Origin: Reddybacter sp041622675
GTDB lineage: Bacteria; Pseudomonadota; Gammaproteobacteria; Pseudomonadales; Porticoccaceae
Direction of reading: 5' to 3'
Assembly (NCBI GenBank): GCA_041622675.1
Contig: JBFJYH010000006.1
Location: 1-64,000 of the forward strand
DNA length: 64,000 bases
This document shows positions 17,869 to 26,208 of this stretch, piece after piece; positions within the stretch are counted from its first letter, which is position 1, and the number at the start of each line of letters is the position of its first letter. The position numbers and the translations under genes were made by a program. Below the pieces are notes generated by a model. It searched no databases. It was not told the origin of the DNA and saw only the letters and a list, made by a program, of their open reading frames with translations.

Positions 17869-18612
17869 TCAACGCTCAGACATACCCTGCCCCAAAGCAA
17901 GAGCCAATTGGGTACGATTGTTCAAGTCAAACACTCGTAAAGTCTGGGAAACATAAAGCTTGACCGTATTCTCCGAAATACCTAACTCACAAGCAATCTG
18001 GTAATTTGTAGCTCCTTTTACAATTAAGTTCGCGACATCTCGCTGTCGCCGCGACAACTTCTTGAATGGCTCCGGCATAGGTAGAGCCTCAGAGCTGGAA
18101 CCCAATGTAGAGCCGACCGTGTTAACATTAGGGCTTGTATCTACTCCTGTACAAATCTCACTTAATGAGTTTGATATTGCGTTCAAATTGTGACTTAGCA
18201 TACGTATTTTGGCTTCACCATGGCGCTTCCCTAGCTTTACACGCACTTTAGCCAAGCCTTCAACCAATGAATCCAAATCCAGTGGTTTTTGAAAATAATC
18301 AGCCACCCCCGCACGCAAAGCGGCAATCACATCATTTTTTTCGGCGTTTCCAGTGAAAATAATTGCTTCGAAAATGCGCCCTGAGCCAGCTATGGAATTC
18401 AGAGTCTCCACCAATTCAATGCCACTCATGGAAGGCATCTTAAAATCACTGAGAACAATATCTATTTCCGGATTTCCAACGAATGTTTGTAGCGCCTCAC
18501 TCGGACTACCACAACCCATGCAGTCATAACCCTTCGCTGATAAATATTCAATTAGCTCTTCAACAACCAAAGGCTCGTTATCAACCACTAACACTCTATG
18601 CTCTGATTCCAC
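17869..18612 (-). CDS. pprB: REC-LuxR response regulator (PprB-like)
   Basis: The 247-residue protein has a receiver domain (phospho-acceptor Asp56 in VLSDFKMP, Lys109 in FQKP) and a C-terminal LuxR/FixJ-type helix-turn-helix (LSRRQRDVANLIVKGATNYQIACELGISENTVKLYV, about 180-225). GTG start at 18612 with GGAG seven bases upstream. Its position flanking a Tad locus that also carries a soluble PAS kinase matches PprB of P. aeruginosa, which activates tad, bapA and cupE genes. Here it probably controls the pilus and the adhesin. The symbol rests on architecture and synteny. Confidence 0.75.
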   Translation of the reverse strand: MESEHRVLVVDNEPLVVEELIEYLSAKGYDCMGCGSPSEALQTFVGNPEIDIVLSDFKMPSMSGIELVETLNSIAGSGRIFEAIIFTGNAEKNDVIAALRAGVADYFQKPLDLDSLVEGLAKVRVKLGKRHGEAKIRMLSHNLNAISNSLSEICTGVDTSPNVNTVGSTLGSSSEALPMPEPFKKLSRRQRDVANLIVKGATNYQIACELGISENTVKLYVSQTLRVFDLNNRTQLALALGQGMSER

Positions 18613-19282
18613 TGAACCACTCCAAAATTATAAATTCTCCAAGAAACATAGCCAATTATGTCTATCGGGACCACTTATTCTAATTTTATTTGATCAAAAT
18701 AATTCGGGGCTAGCCATTTCTGTAGAGACATTGTATACCATGATCCTAGACTCATGAGGCCTTAATTTAAAATCTATAAGAAGGCTCCCCCAGATAGCCA
18801 CAAAGTTCCGACCTGAGCACCTAGAAATGGGCAGCTGAATTAGCGACAAAACATCACACCGATACGTAATTCGACTATTTCGGGCGCTGGTTGCCGTCAC
18901 TTTTTTCATTAGAGCTCTATGCTTACCGAAGCCTCTACAGAGCCAACTACAGACCTAGACATGCTCAACAGAACGAAAGCGCTCTAATATCCATTGAAAA
19001 ACCCTTGGTTATCGAAATGAAAAGAATAGGCACTACAGCCATCAACTTATAGCCAACCTTTACACAAAGCCATCACGCGAATGATGCACAACGACAACTC
19101 AGCTAAACAGTGCTTCTGACCGCCTAACGAAGCGCCACCCATTCAAACAGAACGTGAAAATGATTGCCGCTTCTCGCAGACCAAGAACAACTATTTTATG
19201 CATACAAAAAAGCACTCGCCCCTTCTTTTTCAAATCTAGCTTGAGGTTTCTTGTATATAACTTCTTTGTTAATACCGTTATG
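18613..19282. other. 670-bp gap upstream of lexA
   Basis: There is no convincing gene. A 71-codon minus frame (18694-18909) has a weak ribosome site and no family I recognise. The region holds the promoter of the response regulator and the distal upstream region of lexA. Confidence 0.5.
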
Positions 19283-19298
19283 CTGTATAAAATAACAG
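19283..19298 (+). promoter_or_regulatory. SOS box of lexA
   Basis: CTGT-ATAAAATA-ACAG is a perfect CTGT-N8-ACAG LexA operator, 45 bp before the lexA start, flanked by TG and GT as in gammaproteobacterial boxes. It provides LexA autoregulation. Confidence 0.93.
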
Positions 19299-19343
19299 GT
19301 GTTTAACTTGACCTTAACCCAACCGATAACAGGCAAGTACGTC

Positions 19344-19958
19344 ATGGCTAAAGAACTAACTACACGTCAAAAACAAATCATCGAGCTCATTCAACGCCAT
19401 ATTGATGAAACTGGCTTCCCCCCTACACGCGTTGAAATTGCTAAAGAACTCGGCTTTCGCTCTGCCAATGCCGCCGAAGAACATCTACGAGCGCTACATC
19501 GTAAAGGTGCTATCGAAATGATTCCTGGGGCCTCCCGCGGCATACGCATCGTCGAAAATAATCATCCACCCAAAGGTATTCCGATCGTGGGCCAAGTCGC
19601 AGCCGGAAACCCTATTTTGGCGGAGGAAAATATTGATGATTATTGCGAGGTCCCTGCCAATCTCTTCCACCCCGCGGCAGACTTTTTTTTACGGGTTCGC
19701 GGTACAAGTATGCAGGGTATCGGCATCTTCGATGGCGATCTACTTGCCGTACACAGCACTCCAGTCGCCGAAAACGGTCAAGTTGTTGTCGCCCGTATTG
19801 GGGACGAAGTAACGGTCAAGAGACTAAAAAAAACCCGCAGCCGCTATATTGTTTTGCTACTCGCCGAAAATACCGATTACGGGCCAATCAGCGTCGATTT
19901 ACGTGAGCAAGACTTCGCCATTGAAGGAATCTACGCTGGCGTCATTCGCACACATTAG
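19344..19958 (+). CDS. lexA: LexA repressor/autoprotease
   Basis: The 204-residue protein has an N-terminal winged helix (TTRQKQIIELIQRHI, PPTRVEIAKELGF) and a C-terminal S24 peptidase domain. Ala87-Gly88 (GQVAAGNP) is the self-cleavage bond, Ser122 (GTSMQG) the nucleophile and Lys159 (EVTVKRL) the base. All are offset by three from E. coli, which supports ATG at 19344 over the upstream GTG at 19299 that abuts the operator. It represses SOS genes including itself and probably umuDC at 36.8-38.5 kb. Confidence 0.96.
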   Translation: MAKELTTRQKQIIELIQRHIDETGFPPTRVEIAKELGFRSANAAEEHLRALHRKGAIEMIPGASRGIRIVENNHPPKGIPIVGQVAAGNPILAEENIDDYCEVPANLFHPAADFFLRVRGTSMQGIGIFDGDLLAVHSTPVAENGQVVVARIGDEVTVKRLKKTRSRYIVLLLAENTDYGPISVDLREQDFAIEGIYAGVIRTH

Positions 19959-20158
19959 CAAGGGAGGAGTACAAAAAACAACTAGAATGGAGATTGCTGA
20001 TAAGTGGCGATTATCGCTATTTCAATAAAACAATAATGTGGACGACCAAGACAGTTTTTAATGCGGGGCACATAGCTTAAAACACTCAAGCAACCCAAAA
20101 TGATAATAATTTTATTTAAAAAAGCAGCCTTACTTAGCCGCCAACAACTAGACCGTGA

Positions 20159-20401
20159 TTAATGCAAAACACGCTGTTCGGGATCATCTTCATCCACTGA
20201 ACTGTCACTGCCTAGCACTTCAACAGCATCAATACCTGCATCTATCATCGCTTTCGCCACATCCATACTACCGTCACGCAGATAGCACAGCGCCTCTTCT
20301 GAAAAACTAATGCGTATCAAAGGCTCGCCTTTTTCATCCGCGCGCTGCAACACGACTTCACCGTCGGGCAACATGACGATTTCATAAAAGGAAGAAGACA
20401 T
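20159..20401 (-). CDS. Conserved small acidic protein
   Basis: The 80-residue protein starts MSSSFYEIVMLPDGEVVLQ and has a helix-rich centre (ALCYLRDGSMDVAKAMIDAGIDAVEVL) with an acidic tail (SSVDEDDPEQ). GGAA five bases before the ATG supports translation. It looks like a short conserved uncharacterised gammaproteobacterial protein that I have seen near lexA, but I cannot assign a function. It has no signal peptide or membrane segment. Confidence 0.6.
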   Translation of the reverse strand: MSSSFYEIVMLPDGEVVLQRADEKGEPLIRISFSEEALCYLRDGSMDVAKAMIDAGIDAVEVLGSDSSVDEDDPEQRVLH

Positions 20402-20600
20402 TTTAGTTCCAAGCTAGCTTTCGAAATTCAATAATAACAGAAAATGACGAGCACCGTGCTTATCCGATGTAAAGCAAATAATTGCGACATGAAACAGAGA
20501 AAAAATACAAGGGAGCGCCTCAAGAAGGCAAATAGTATCTTATAAAAAATACTTCATATTGATCGAATGAGCTGAGAAAACAGCAAGAATAACATTGAAA

Positions 20601-20677
20601 TGGCGGACCGGACGGGACTCGAACCCGCGACCTCCGGCGTGACAGGCCGGCATTCTAACCAGCTGAACTACCGGTCC
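20601..20677 (-). tRNA. tRNA-Asp (GTC)
   Basis: A 77-nt cloverleaf reads on the minus strand with acceptor GGACCGG/CCGGTCC, anticodon loop CTGTCAC giving GTC, T-arm GGTTCGAGTCC and an encoded CCA. It lies 13 bp downstream of tRNA-Val and is probably cotranscribed with it. Confidence 0.96.
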
Positions 20678-20690
20678 GTTTAATGCTTAA

Positions 20691-20766
20691 TGGTGGGTGG
20701 TACAGGGGTCGAACCTGTGACCTACGGCTTGTAAGGCCGTTGCTCTCCCAACTGAGCTAACCACCC
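20691..20766 (-). tRNA. tRNA-Val (TAC)
   Basis: A 76-nt cloverleaf on the minus strand has acceptor GGGTGGT/ACCACCC, D-arm GCTCAGTTGGGAGAGC, anticodon loop CTTACAA (TAC), T-loop GGTTCGACC and an encoded CCA. Confidence 0.96.
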
Positions 20767-20783
20767 CTTGAATCGAGATGCGC

Positions 20784-20811
20784 ATTCTACGCATATCTAC
20801 AGACGAGTCAA
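20784..20811 (-). promoter_or_regulatory. Sigma70 promoter of the tRNA-Val/Asp pair
   Basis: On the minus strand TTGACT is followed after 16 bp by TAGAAT, 17 bp before the tRNA-Val 5' end, with a GC-rich discriminator. Confidence 0.75.
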
Positions 20812-20889
20812 ACGTTTTAGTGATTTAAGTTATAATTAATTACGTTTTTTCAATATTTCTTTCATTTCGCCACTTGAGTCCATTGAACC

Positions 20890-21246
20890 ATGGAAATTAC
20901 CAAATCTTTTTCATTTGAAGCAGCCCACCGCCTACCCAATGTGCCTGAAGGGCACAAATGCGCCCGTCTTCACGGCCACTCCTTTCATGTTGTAGTCACT
21001 GTCTCCGGGCCCGTCGACGAACATCAAGGCTGGGTGATGGATTTCAGCGAGGTGAAAGAAGCCTGCAAGCCCATTTACGAAGCCCTCGATCACCACTATC
21101 TTAACGACATTGATGGTCTTGAAAACCCGACCAGCGAAAACATTGCGCTCTGGATCTGGGCTCGGCTCAAGCCTCGATTAGCACAACTGAGTCAATTAGA
21201 AGTGCGAGAGACCTGCACCAGCGCCTGTATCTATCGAGGTGAGTAA
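20890..21246 (+). CDS. queD: QueD, 6-carboxytetrahydropterin synthase
   Basis: The 118-residue protein has the 6-pyruvoyltetrahydropterin synthase fold: zinc ligands His13 (FEAAHRLP), His28 and His30 (LHGHSF), active-site Cys24, and the LDHHYLND and NPTSENIALWIW segments. QueD makes 6-carboxy-5,6,7,8-tetrahydropterin from dihydroneopterin triphosphate for queuosine and related 7-deazaguanines. It is monocistronic here, between the tRNA genes and convergent uvrB. Confidence 0.93.
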   Translation: MEITKSFSFEAAHRLPNVPEGHKCARLHGHSFHVVVTVSGPVDEHQGWVMDFSEVKEACKPIYEALDHHYLNDIDGLENPTSENIALWIWARLKPRLAQLSQLEVRETCTSACIYRGE

Positions 21247-21297
21247 AGAAGAGAACTTAATTGGACTAAGGCCAGACAACAAACACAACAGAGGCCT

Positions 21298-23334
21298 TCA
21301 CCCGGCAACGAGCTCCCCATGTTTAAGCGCCGCAATCGCATCACGTACTACTGATGCCTCCTCAAACTCAAGATTGCGGGCGTGTTCGTACATTTTCTCT
21401 TCCATCATTTTCAAGCGCTTTGACAGTTGAGAAGGGCTGAGACTGCCCGGCTCACTGCCCATTTCATATTCCACTCTCTTCTCAGCAACAGACCGTTGCT
21501 GCTTGCGTTTGCCTTGGGCTGAGCTCATGGCCCCCTCAAGCACGTCGGGAATCGCCTTGACAATCCCTTGGGGCACTAAGTTGTTGGCCTCATTGTGGGC
21601 TTCTTGCTTGGCCCGGCGTCGCTCCGTTTCGTCTATCGCTCGCTGCATAGAACCGGTAATTTTATCGGCGTAAAGAATTGCCTTGCCATTGATATGGCGT
21701 GCTGCCCGGCCAATGGTTTGAATTAATGCCTGCTCCGAGCGCAGGAAACCCTCCTTATCAGCATCGAAAATCGCCACTAGAGAAACCTCAGGCATATCAA
21801 GCCCCTCCCGTAACAGGTTAATACCAACCAGCACATCAAACTCGCCGCGCCGCAAATCGCGAATAATTTCGACCCGCTCAACGGTGTCGATATCTGAATG
21901 TACATAGCGCACACGAATACCGTGTTCATCGAGAAAGTCGGTGAGGTCTTCCGCCATACGCTTAGTCAAGGTCGTAATCAAAACGCGCTCATCAAGTGCC
22001 ACGCAGCGCTTGATCTCGTTCATCACATCATCGACCTGGTGACCCGCAGGGCGGATTTCAATCTCCGGATCAACCAGACCCGTAGGTCGCACCACCTGTT
22101 CGACCACTAATCCCGCCCGCTCAGCCTCGTACTTGCCGGGTGTCGCTGAGACAAATATGGTCTGTGGAATCAGCCCCTCCCACTCATCAAAACGTAGAGG
22201 CCGATTATCGAGGGCCGATGGTAGGCGAAAGCCATAGTTAACCAACGTTTCCTTGCGCGACCGATCGCCCTTGTACATACCACCAATCTGCGGCACTGAA
22301 ACATGGGACTCGTCAACGACTAAGAGTGCATCATCAGGTAGATAATCAAACAGAGTTGGCGGCGCATCGCCGGGCTCTCGACCCGAGAGGTAACGGCTGT
22401 AATTTTCAACACCCGAGCAGTAACCCAACTCCTGCATCATCTCCATGTCATAGCGTGTGCGCTCGGCCAAGCGCTGAGCCTCCACCAGCTTGTCATTGTT
22501 ACGCAATTGTTCCAAACGTTCATGTAGCTCTACTTTTATATGCTCCACAGCATCCATAATGGTTGAGCGGGGTGTGACATAGTGTGATTTTGGATACACC
22601 GTCACCCGAGGCAGCCGCTGTAACACCTCGCCGGTAAGAGGGTCGAAGAGACAAATATTCTCCACCTCTTCGTCAAACAACTCGATACGCACCGCATCTT
22701 TTTCAGAATCGGCAGGAAAAATATCGATCACATCGCCGCGGACTCGGTAGTTGGAACGTTCAAAAGCAATATCGTTGCGGGTATATTGCAACTCAGCCAG
22801 ACGCCGTAAAATGCTGCGTTGATCAATAATGTCGCCCCGCACCACATGCAGTAACATTTTTAGATAAGAGTTCGGATCACCTAGCCCGTAAATCGCTGAT
22901 ACCGTCGCCACCACAATCACATCGCGGCGCTCCAATAAGGCCTTAGTGGCCGACAGACGCATTTGCTCGATATGCTGGTTTACTGAGGCGTCTTTTTCTA
23001 TAAAGGTATTCGAAGCCGGCACATAGGCCTCGGGCTGATAATAATCATAATAGGAGACAAAATATTCCACCGAATTATTGGGGAAAAACTCCTTCATCTC
23101 ACCATAGAGCTGCGCCGCCAGAGTTTTATTGTGTGCCATGACGATAGTCGGTCTCTGTAGCTCTTCAATGACCTTAGCCACGGTAAAGGTCTTACCCGAA
23201 CCCGTCACCCCCAGTAAAGTAAGACCAGCAAGCCCTGCCTCTAGGCCCGCGACTAGCTGCTTGATAGCCTCTGGTTGATCACCAGCAGGCTGAAAGGGAC
23301 TAACAACCTCAAAATGTTTTGTCTGCGAAGACAT
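21298..23334 (-). CDS. uvrB: UvrB excinuclease subunit
   Basis: The 678-residue helicase-like protein carries Walker A GVTGSGKT at 42-49, the UvrB beta-hairpin region with YYDYYQPEAYVP, the DESHVSVPQ Walker B, SATPGKYE, GINLLREGLDMPEVSL and QTIGRAARH motifs. It ends with a UVR domain (LKMMEEKMYEHARNLEFEEASVVRD) for UvrC contact. I place the start at ATG 23334 (MSSQTKHFEVV) by comparison with the family, because the longer frame adds 25 residues not seen in UvrB. No convincing SOS box is present. Confidence 0.96.
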   Translation of the reverse strand: MSSQTKHFEVVSPFQPAGDQPEAIKQLVAGLEAGLAGLTLLGVTGSGKTFTVAKVIEELQRPTIVMAHNKTLAAQLYGEMKEFFPNNSVEYFVSYYDYYQPEAYVPASNTFIEKDASVNQHIEQMRLSATKALLERRDVIVVATVSAIYGLGDPNSYLKMLLHVVRGDIIDQRSILRRLAELQYTRNDIAFERSNYRVRGDVIDIFPADSEKDAVRIELFDEEVENICLFDPLTGEVLQRLPRVTVYPKSHYVTPRSTIMDAVEHIKVELHERLEQLRNNDKLVEAQRLAERTRYDMEMMQELGYCSGVENYSRYLSGREPGDAPPTLFDYLPDDALLVVDESHVSVPQIGGMYKGDRSRKETLVNYGFRLPSALDNRPLRFDEWEGLIPQTIFVSATPGKYEAERAGLVVEQVVRPTGLVDPEIEIRPAGHQVDDVMNEIKRCVALDERVLITTLTKRMAEDLTDFLDEHGIRVRYVHSDIDTVERVEIIRDLRRGEFDVLVGINLLREGLDMPEVSLVAIFDADKEGFLRSEQALIQTIGRAARHINGKAILYADKITGSMQRAIDETERRRAKQEAHNEANNLVPQGIVKAIPDVLEGAMSSAQGKRKQQRSVAEKRVEYEMGSEPGSLSPSQLSKRLKMMEEKMYEHARNLEFEEASVVRDAIAALKHGELVAG

Positions 23335-23416
23335 AGAACTCACTGTACCCATGGGACTGATTAATGGCCTGTCATATAATAAACACGAGAAGTCGCCAAT
23401 AAAGCTCAAGGAAGGC

Positions 23417-23445
23417 TTGACTGACCCCAGACCCGACTATATCAT
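23417..23445 (+). promoter_or_regulatory. Sigma70 promoter of tRNA-Asn
   Basis: TTGACT and TATCAT are separated by 17 bp, with a GC-rich discriminator (GGCGCCGC), ending 17 bp before the tRNA. Confidence 0.8.
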
Positions 23446-23462
23446 GGCGCCGCTTTTGCAGT

Positions 23463-23538
23463 TCCGCCTTAGCTCAGTTGGTAGAGCAAATGACTGTTAA
23501 TCATTGGGTCGCTGGTTCGAGCCCAGCAGGCGGAGCCA
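23463..23538 (+). tRNA. tRNA-Asn (GTT)
   Basis: A 76-nt cloverleaf has acceptor TCCGCCT/AGGCGGA, anticodon loop CTGTTAA (GTT), T-loop GGTTCGAGCC and an encoded CCA. A sigma70 promoter and an intrinsic terminator bracket it, so it is a single-gene transcript. Confidence 0.97.
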
Positions 23539-23543
23539 AATTT

Positions 23544-23580
23544 AAAAAACCTTTAAGATTATTTCTTAAAGGTTTTTTTT
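23544..23580 (+). terminator. Intrinsic terminator of tRNA-Asn
   Basis: AAAAAACCTTTAAG and CTTAAAGGTTTTTTTT form a stem with a 7-base loop and a run of eight T. Confidence 0.9.
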
Positions 23581-23818
23581 CATCTTCAATTTATTGGCTT
23601 TTAATCACAGCGTCTAAAAAATTAGAAACCCTCACCACTACGCCCTGTTTTCTACGCTTGAAATTACTCCTCTCATTCCCAACAAACTTGATACAAACGC
23701 GGATAGTCGTTTACCCCCCTAAAATTTGTCTTCGCCAAAACACTCAACTATGCTGGACTTGCAATAAGAACTGCTGCATCTACCCCCTAATGACATCCAT
23801 ATAAAAGCCGAACTCGCT

Positions 23819-25507
23819 ATGGCCATAGACTTTTCTGTTCTCGACAAAAAACTCACTGCCCCCGGCTCGCCTTTTGAAATCGAAGAGGTTGATATTCGTG
23901 GCACGACAACTGCGGTGTGGAAGAATGCCTTTCCCCACCTGCGGGCGATTGTTGAGCACAGCCGGCAATTTGCCGAGCGCGACTATCTGGTTTATGAAGA
24001 ACAACGCCTGAGCTATGAACAGCACTACCAACAGGTGGTCACCCTGGGGCACGTACTGATCGAAGAATACGGTATTAAAAAGGGGGATCGCATTGCCCTG
24101 GCAATGCGTAACTACCCCGAGTGGCCGGTGATCTTTTGGGCAACGGCCTCCATCGGGGCAGTCATTGTGCCGCTCAATGCCTGGTGGACGAAGGGTGAGC
24201 TTGAATACGCTCTCACGCACTGCGCTGCGCGAGTCGCCTTCACCGATCTACAACGGGCGCAAATGCTGACCAACACTCACATCCCAACACTCGAGCGCAT
24301 CGTTAAAGTCAGAAGTGACGATACTCCCCTCCCCAGTGTAGAAGAATTCAGTACATTGATGGCGGCTCTGAATAGTGGCCAAAGCATGCCTGACATTGCG
24401 ATTGACCCGGATGATAACGCCAGTATTTTTTACACCTCAGGCACCACCGGCAGGCCCAAGGGTGCGATCAACACCCATCGCAATATTTGCAGCAATCAAC
24501 TCAGTGGTGTTTATTTACGGGTACGTACTGAATATCGCTACGGCCGCGAACCCGTCGCCCCCACCGAGCAAATCGGCCAGTTAATCAGTGCCCCTTTGTT
24601 TCACGTTACCGGTTCGCTGGCTATGCTGTGTGGCAGCACAATATTGGGCAGCAAAATTGTCTTTATGTACAAATGGAATGCAGACGATGCGATTCGTTTA
24701 ATTGAAAAAGAAAAACTGAACGCTTTCGGCGGGGTGCCCTCAATGCCCCTGCAAGTACTGGAGTCCCCCATTCTCGCCGAACACGACACCTCCACCATTC
24801 GCACCATTTTATTTGGCGGTGCACCGCCCGCGCCAGAGCTTGCGGCACGGGTAAAAGCGGCCTTTCCCAACGCCAGCGCCAGCAATGGTTATGGCCTTAC
24901 CGAAACCAGTGCCTTGAGTACAGTGAATGTGGCCGAAGATTATATCGCCCGACCCGAAAGTGTCGGCCAGGCCGCTCCCATTTGCCAAATCAAAATAATA
25001 GCGAGCGATGGTCAAGCGTGCCCCACTGGCTGCATTGGCGAAATCTGCATCAAAGGCCCGCAAGTCATCAAAGGCTACTGGGATAACCCTGAAGCCACCG
25101 CCAAAACCATTATCGATAACTGGCTACACACCGGCGACCTCGGCTATGTCGATGAAGAAGGCTTTTTGTACGTGGTCGACCGCATTAAAGATATGTTGTT
25201 GCGTGGTGGTGAAAATATTTACTGTATTGAAGTCGAGAGTGCACTATTTAACCATCCCGATGTAATTGACGCCGCTGTGGTAGGCATTCCCCACCCCGTA
25301 CTGGGAGAAGAAGTTGGAGCCATGGTGCAATTGCGCCCAGGGGCCAGCTTTAAGCCAGAAGATTTACAGTCCCATGTCGCCAACCAAATCGCTGCCTTCA
25401 AAGTGCCAGTACGCATTGAACAACACCCTGAGCCCCTACCCCGCAATGCCAACGGCAAAATCATGAAGCCTGCAGTAAAAGACTTAATGGGAATTGCTAA
25501 AGCCTAA
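23819..25507 (+). CDS. Acyl-CoA synthetase (class I adenylate-forming)
   Basis: The 562-residue protein has the AMP-binding P-loop YTSGTTGRPKG at 205-215, the GYGLTETSA A5 motif, HTGDLGYVDEEGFLYVVDRIKDML (A7/A8 hinge), RGGENIYCIEVE, and the C-terminal catalytic Lys in RNANGKIMK. It should activate a carboxylic acid to acyl-AMP and then acyl-CoA in the cytoplasm. The substrate class cannot be read from the sequence. The ribosome site is weak. Neighbouring CoA-transferase and dienelactone-hydrolase genes fit acid or aromatic catabolism. Confidence 0.88.
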   Translation: MAIDFSVLDKKLTAPGSPFEIEEVDIRGTTTAVWKNAFPHLRAIVEHSRQFAERDYLVYEEQRLSYEQHYQQVVTLGHVLIEEYGIKKGDRIALAMRNYPEWPVIFWATASIGAVIVPLNAWWTKGELEYALTHCAARVAFTDLQRAQMLTNTHIPTLERIVKVRSDDTPLPSVEEFSTLMAALNSGQSMPDIAIDPDDNASIFYTSGTTGRPKGAINTHRNICSNQLSGVYLRVRTEYRYGREPVAPTEQIGQLISAPLFHVTGSLAMLCGSTILGSKIVFMYKWNADDAIRLIEKEKLNAFGGVPSMPLQVLESPILAEHDTSTIRTILFGGAPPAPELAARVKAAFPNASASNGYGLTETSALSTVNVAEDYIARPESVGQAAPICQIKIIASDGQACPTGCIGEICIKGPQVIKGYWDNPEATAKTIIDNWLHTGDLGYVDEEGFLYVVDRIKDMLLRGGENIYCIEVESALFNHPDVIDAAVVGIPHPVLGEEVGAMVQLRPGASFKPEDLQSHVANQIAAFKVPVRIEQHPEPLPRNANGKIMKPAVKDLMGIAKA

Positions 25508-25513
25508 ACACTG

Positions 25514-25549
25514 TCGCCCTTAACTACTCGTCCTTAACAACAAGGGCGA
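25514..25549. terminator. Candidate bidirectional terminator
   Basis: TCGCCCTT and AAGGGCGA form an 8-bp stem with a 20-base loop between convergent genes. The U-run is poor. Confidence 0.35.
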
Positions 25550-25552
25550 ACC

Positions 25553-25984
25553 CTACTGCTCCGCTTGCTTGGCTTGTATGCGCCGCTGACTAAAGATGCG
25601 GCAGCGCTCGGCGGGCACAAAAAGCTCGCGCATTAAATAGGCTTTAAAATCCTCGGCATAGGGCTGCTCGACAACGGCTTTTTCCATACACAACAGCCAG
25701 GCATCCCGTTCTGCTTCGCCAATATTGAGATGTTCATGGGCACGGGGGATCATAATCGGCCCATACTTCGGGGCAAAAAGTTTTTCACCACCAAGCCAGC
25801 CACAGAGAAAGCAATATAATTTGTCTCGCGACAGAGCAAGATCTTTGGGGTGCATGGCACGAATAGCTGCCGCCTCTGGCAAAGTATCCATATAGTTGTA
25901 AAATTGCTCCACCAAGCGCTGTATTCCCGCCTGACTACCAGCTGCCTGAAATGAAGCATCGCCATCGCCGTAAACTGCTGCCAT
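25553..25984 (-). CDS. Group II truncated haemoglobin
   Basis: The 143-residue globin fits the group II (GlbO/YjbI) family throughout: YGDGDASFQAAG at the start, FYNYM (B10 Tyr region), LSRDKLYCFLCGWLGG, KYGPIMIPRAHEHLNIG with proximal His83, and ERDAWLLCM containing the G8 Trp. It binds haem and oxygen or NO. Related proteins help respiration under low oxygen or detoxify NO. It stands alone on the minus strand between two catabolic genes. A role linked to oxygenases or to nitrate use nearby is possible but unproven. Confidence 0.9.
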   Translation of the reverse strand: MAAVYGDGDASFQAAGSQAGIQRLVEQFYNYMDTLPEAAAIRAMHPKDLALSRDKLYCFLCGWLGGEKLFAPKYGPIMIPRAHEHLNIGEAERDAWLLCMEKAVVEQPYAEDFKAYLMRELFVPAERCRIFSQRRIQAKQAEQ

Positions 25985-26208
25985 TGAATCTCGCCCTTTC
26001 CGTTATCGATAAAACCTACACCTGCAGCATGGTAGAAGAAACCACACAACCAATAAGCTGGCATTTTGCGGCACTTTACGCTACAAATGGCTCGTAAATT
26101 ATAAGACTGAAAGCTCTATCTTCAACGTTACAACGTACCTATAAAAACACATTCATTGACCTGAGCCAGTTGAAATGTATCCTGACTCAAAAATATAAAG
26201 GCATACCC

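Noticed and set aside
18694..18909. 71-codon minus frame (MKKVTATSARN at its start)
   Set aside because: Weak ribosome site, no recognisable family, and located in an AT-rich promoter region between regulator and lexA. It cannot be excluded but is not supportable.
23369..23384. CTGT-N8-AAAC near the uvrB start, a possible SOS box
   Set aside because: The second half-site differs from ACAG at two of four bases, unlike the perfect boxes of lexA and umuDC in this window.
23478..23804. 108-codon frame starting MVEQMTVNHW
   Set aside because: Its start is the tRNA-Asn sequence itself, a well-known false gene call.
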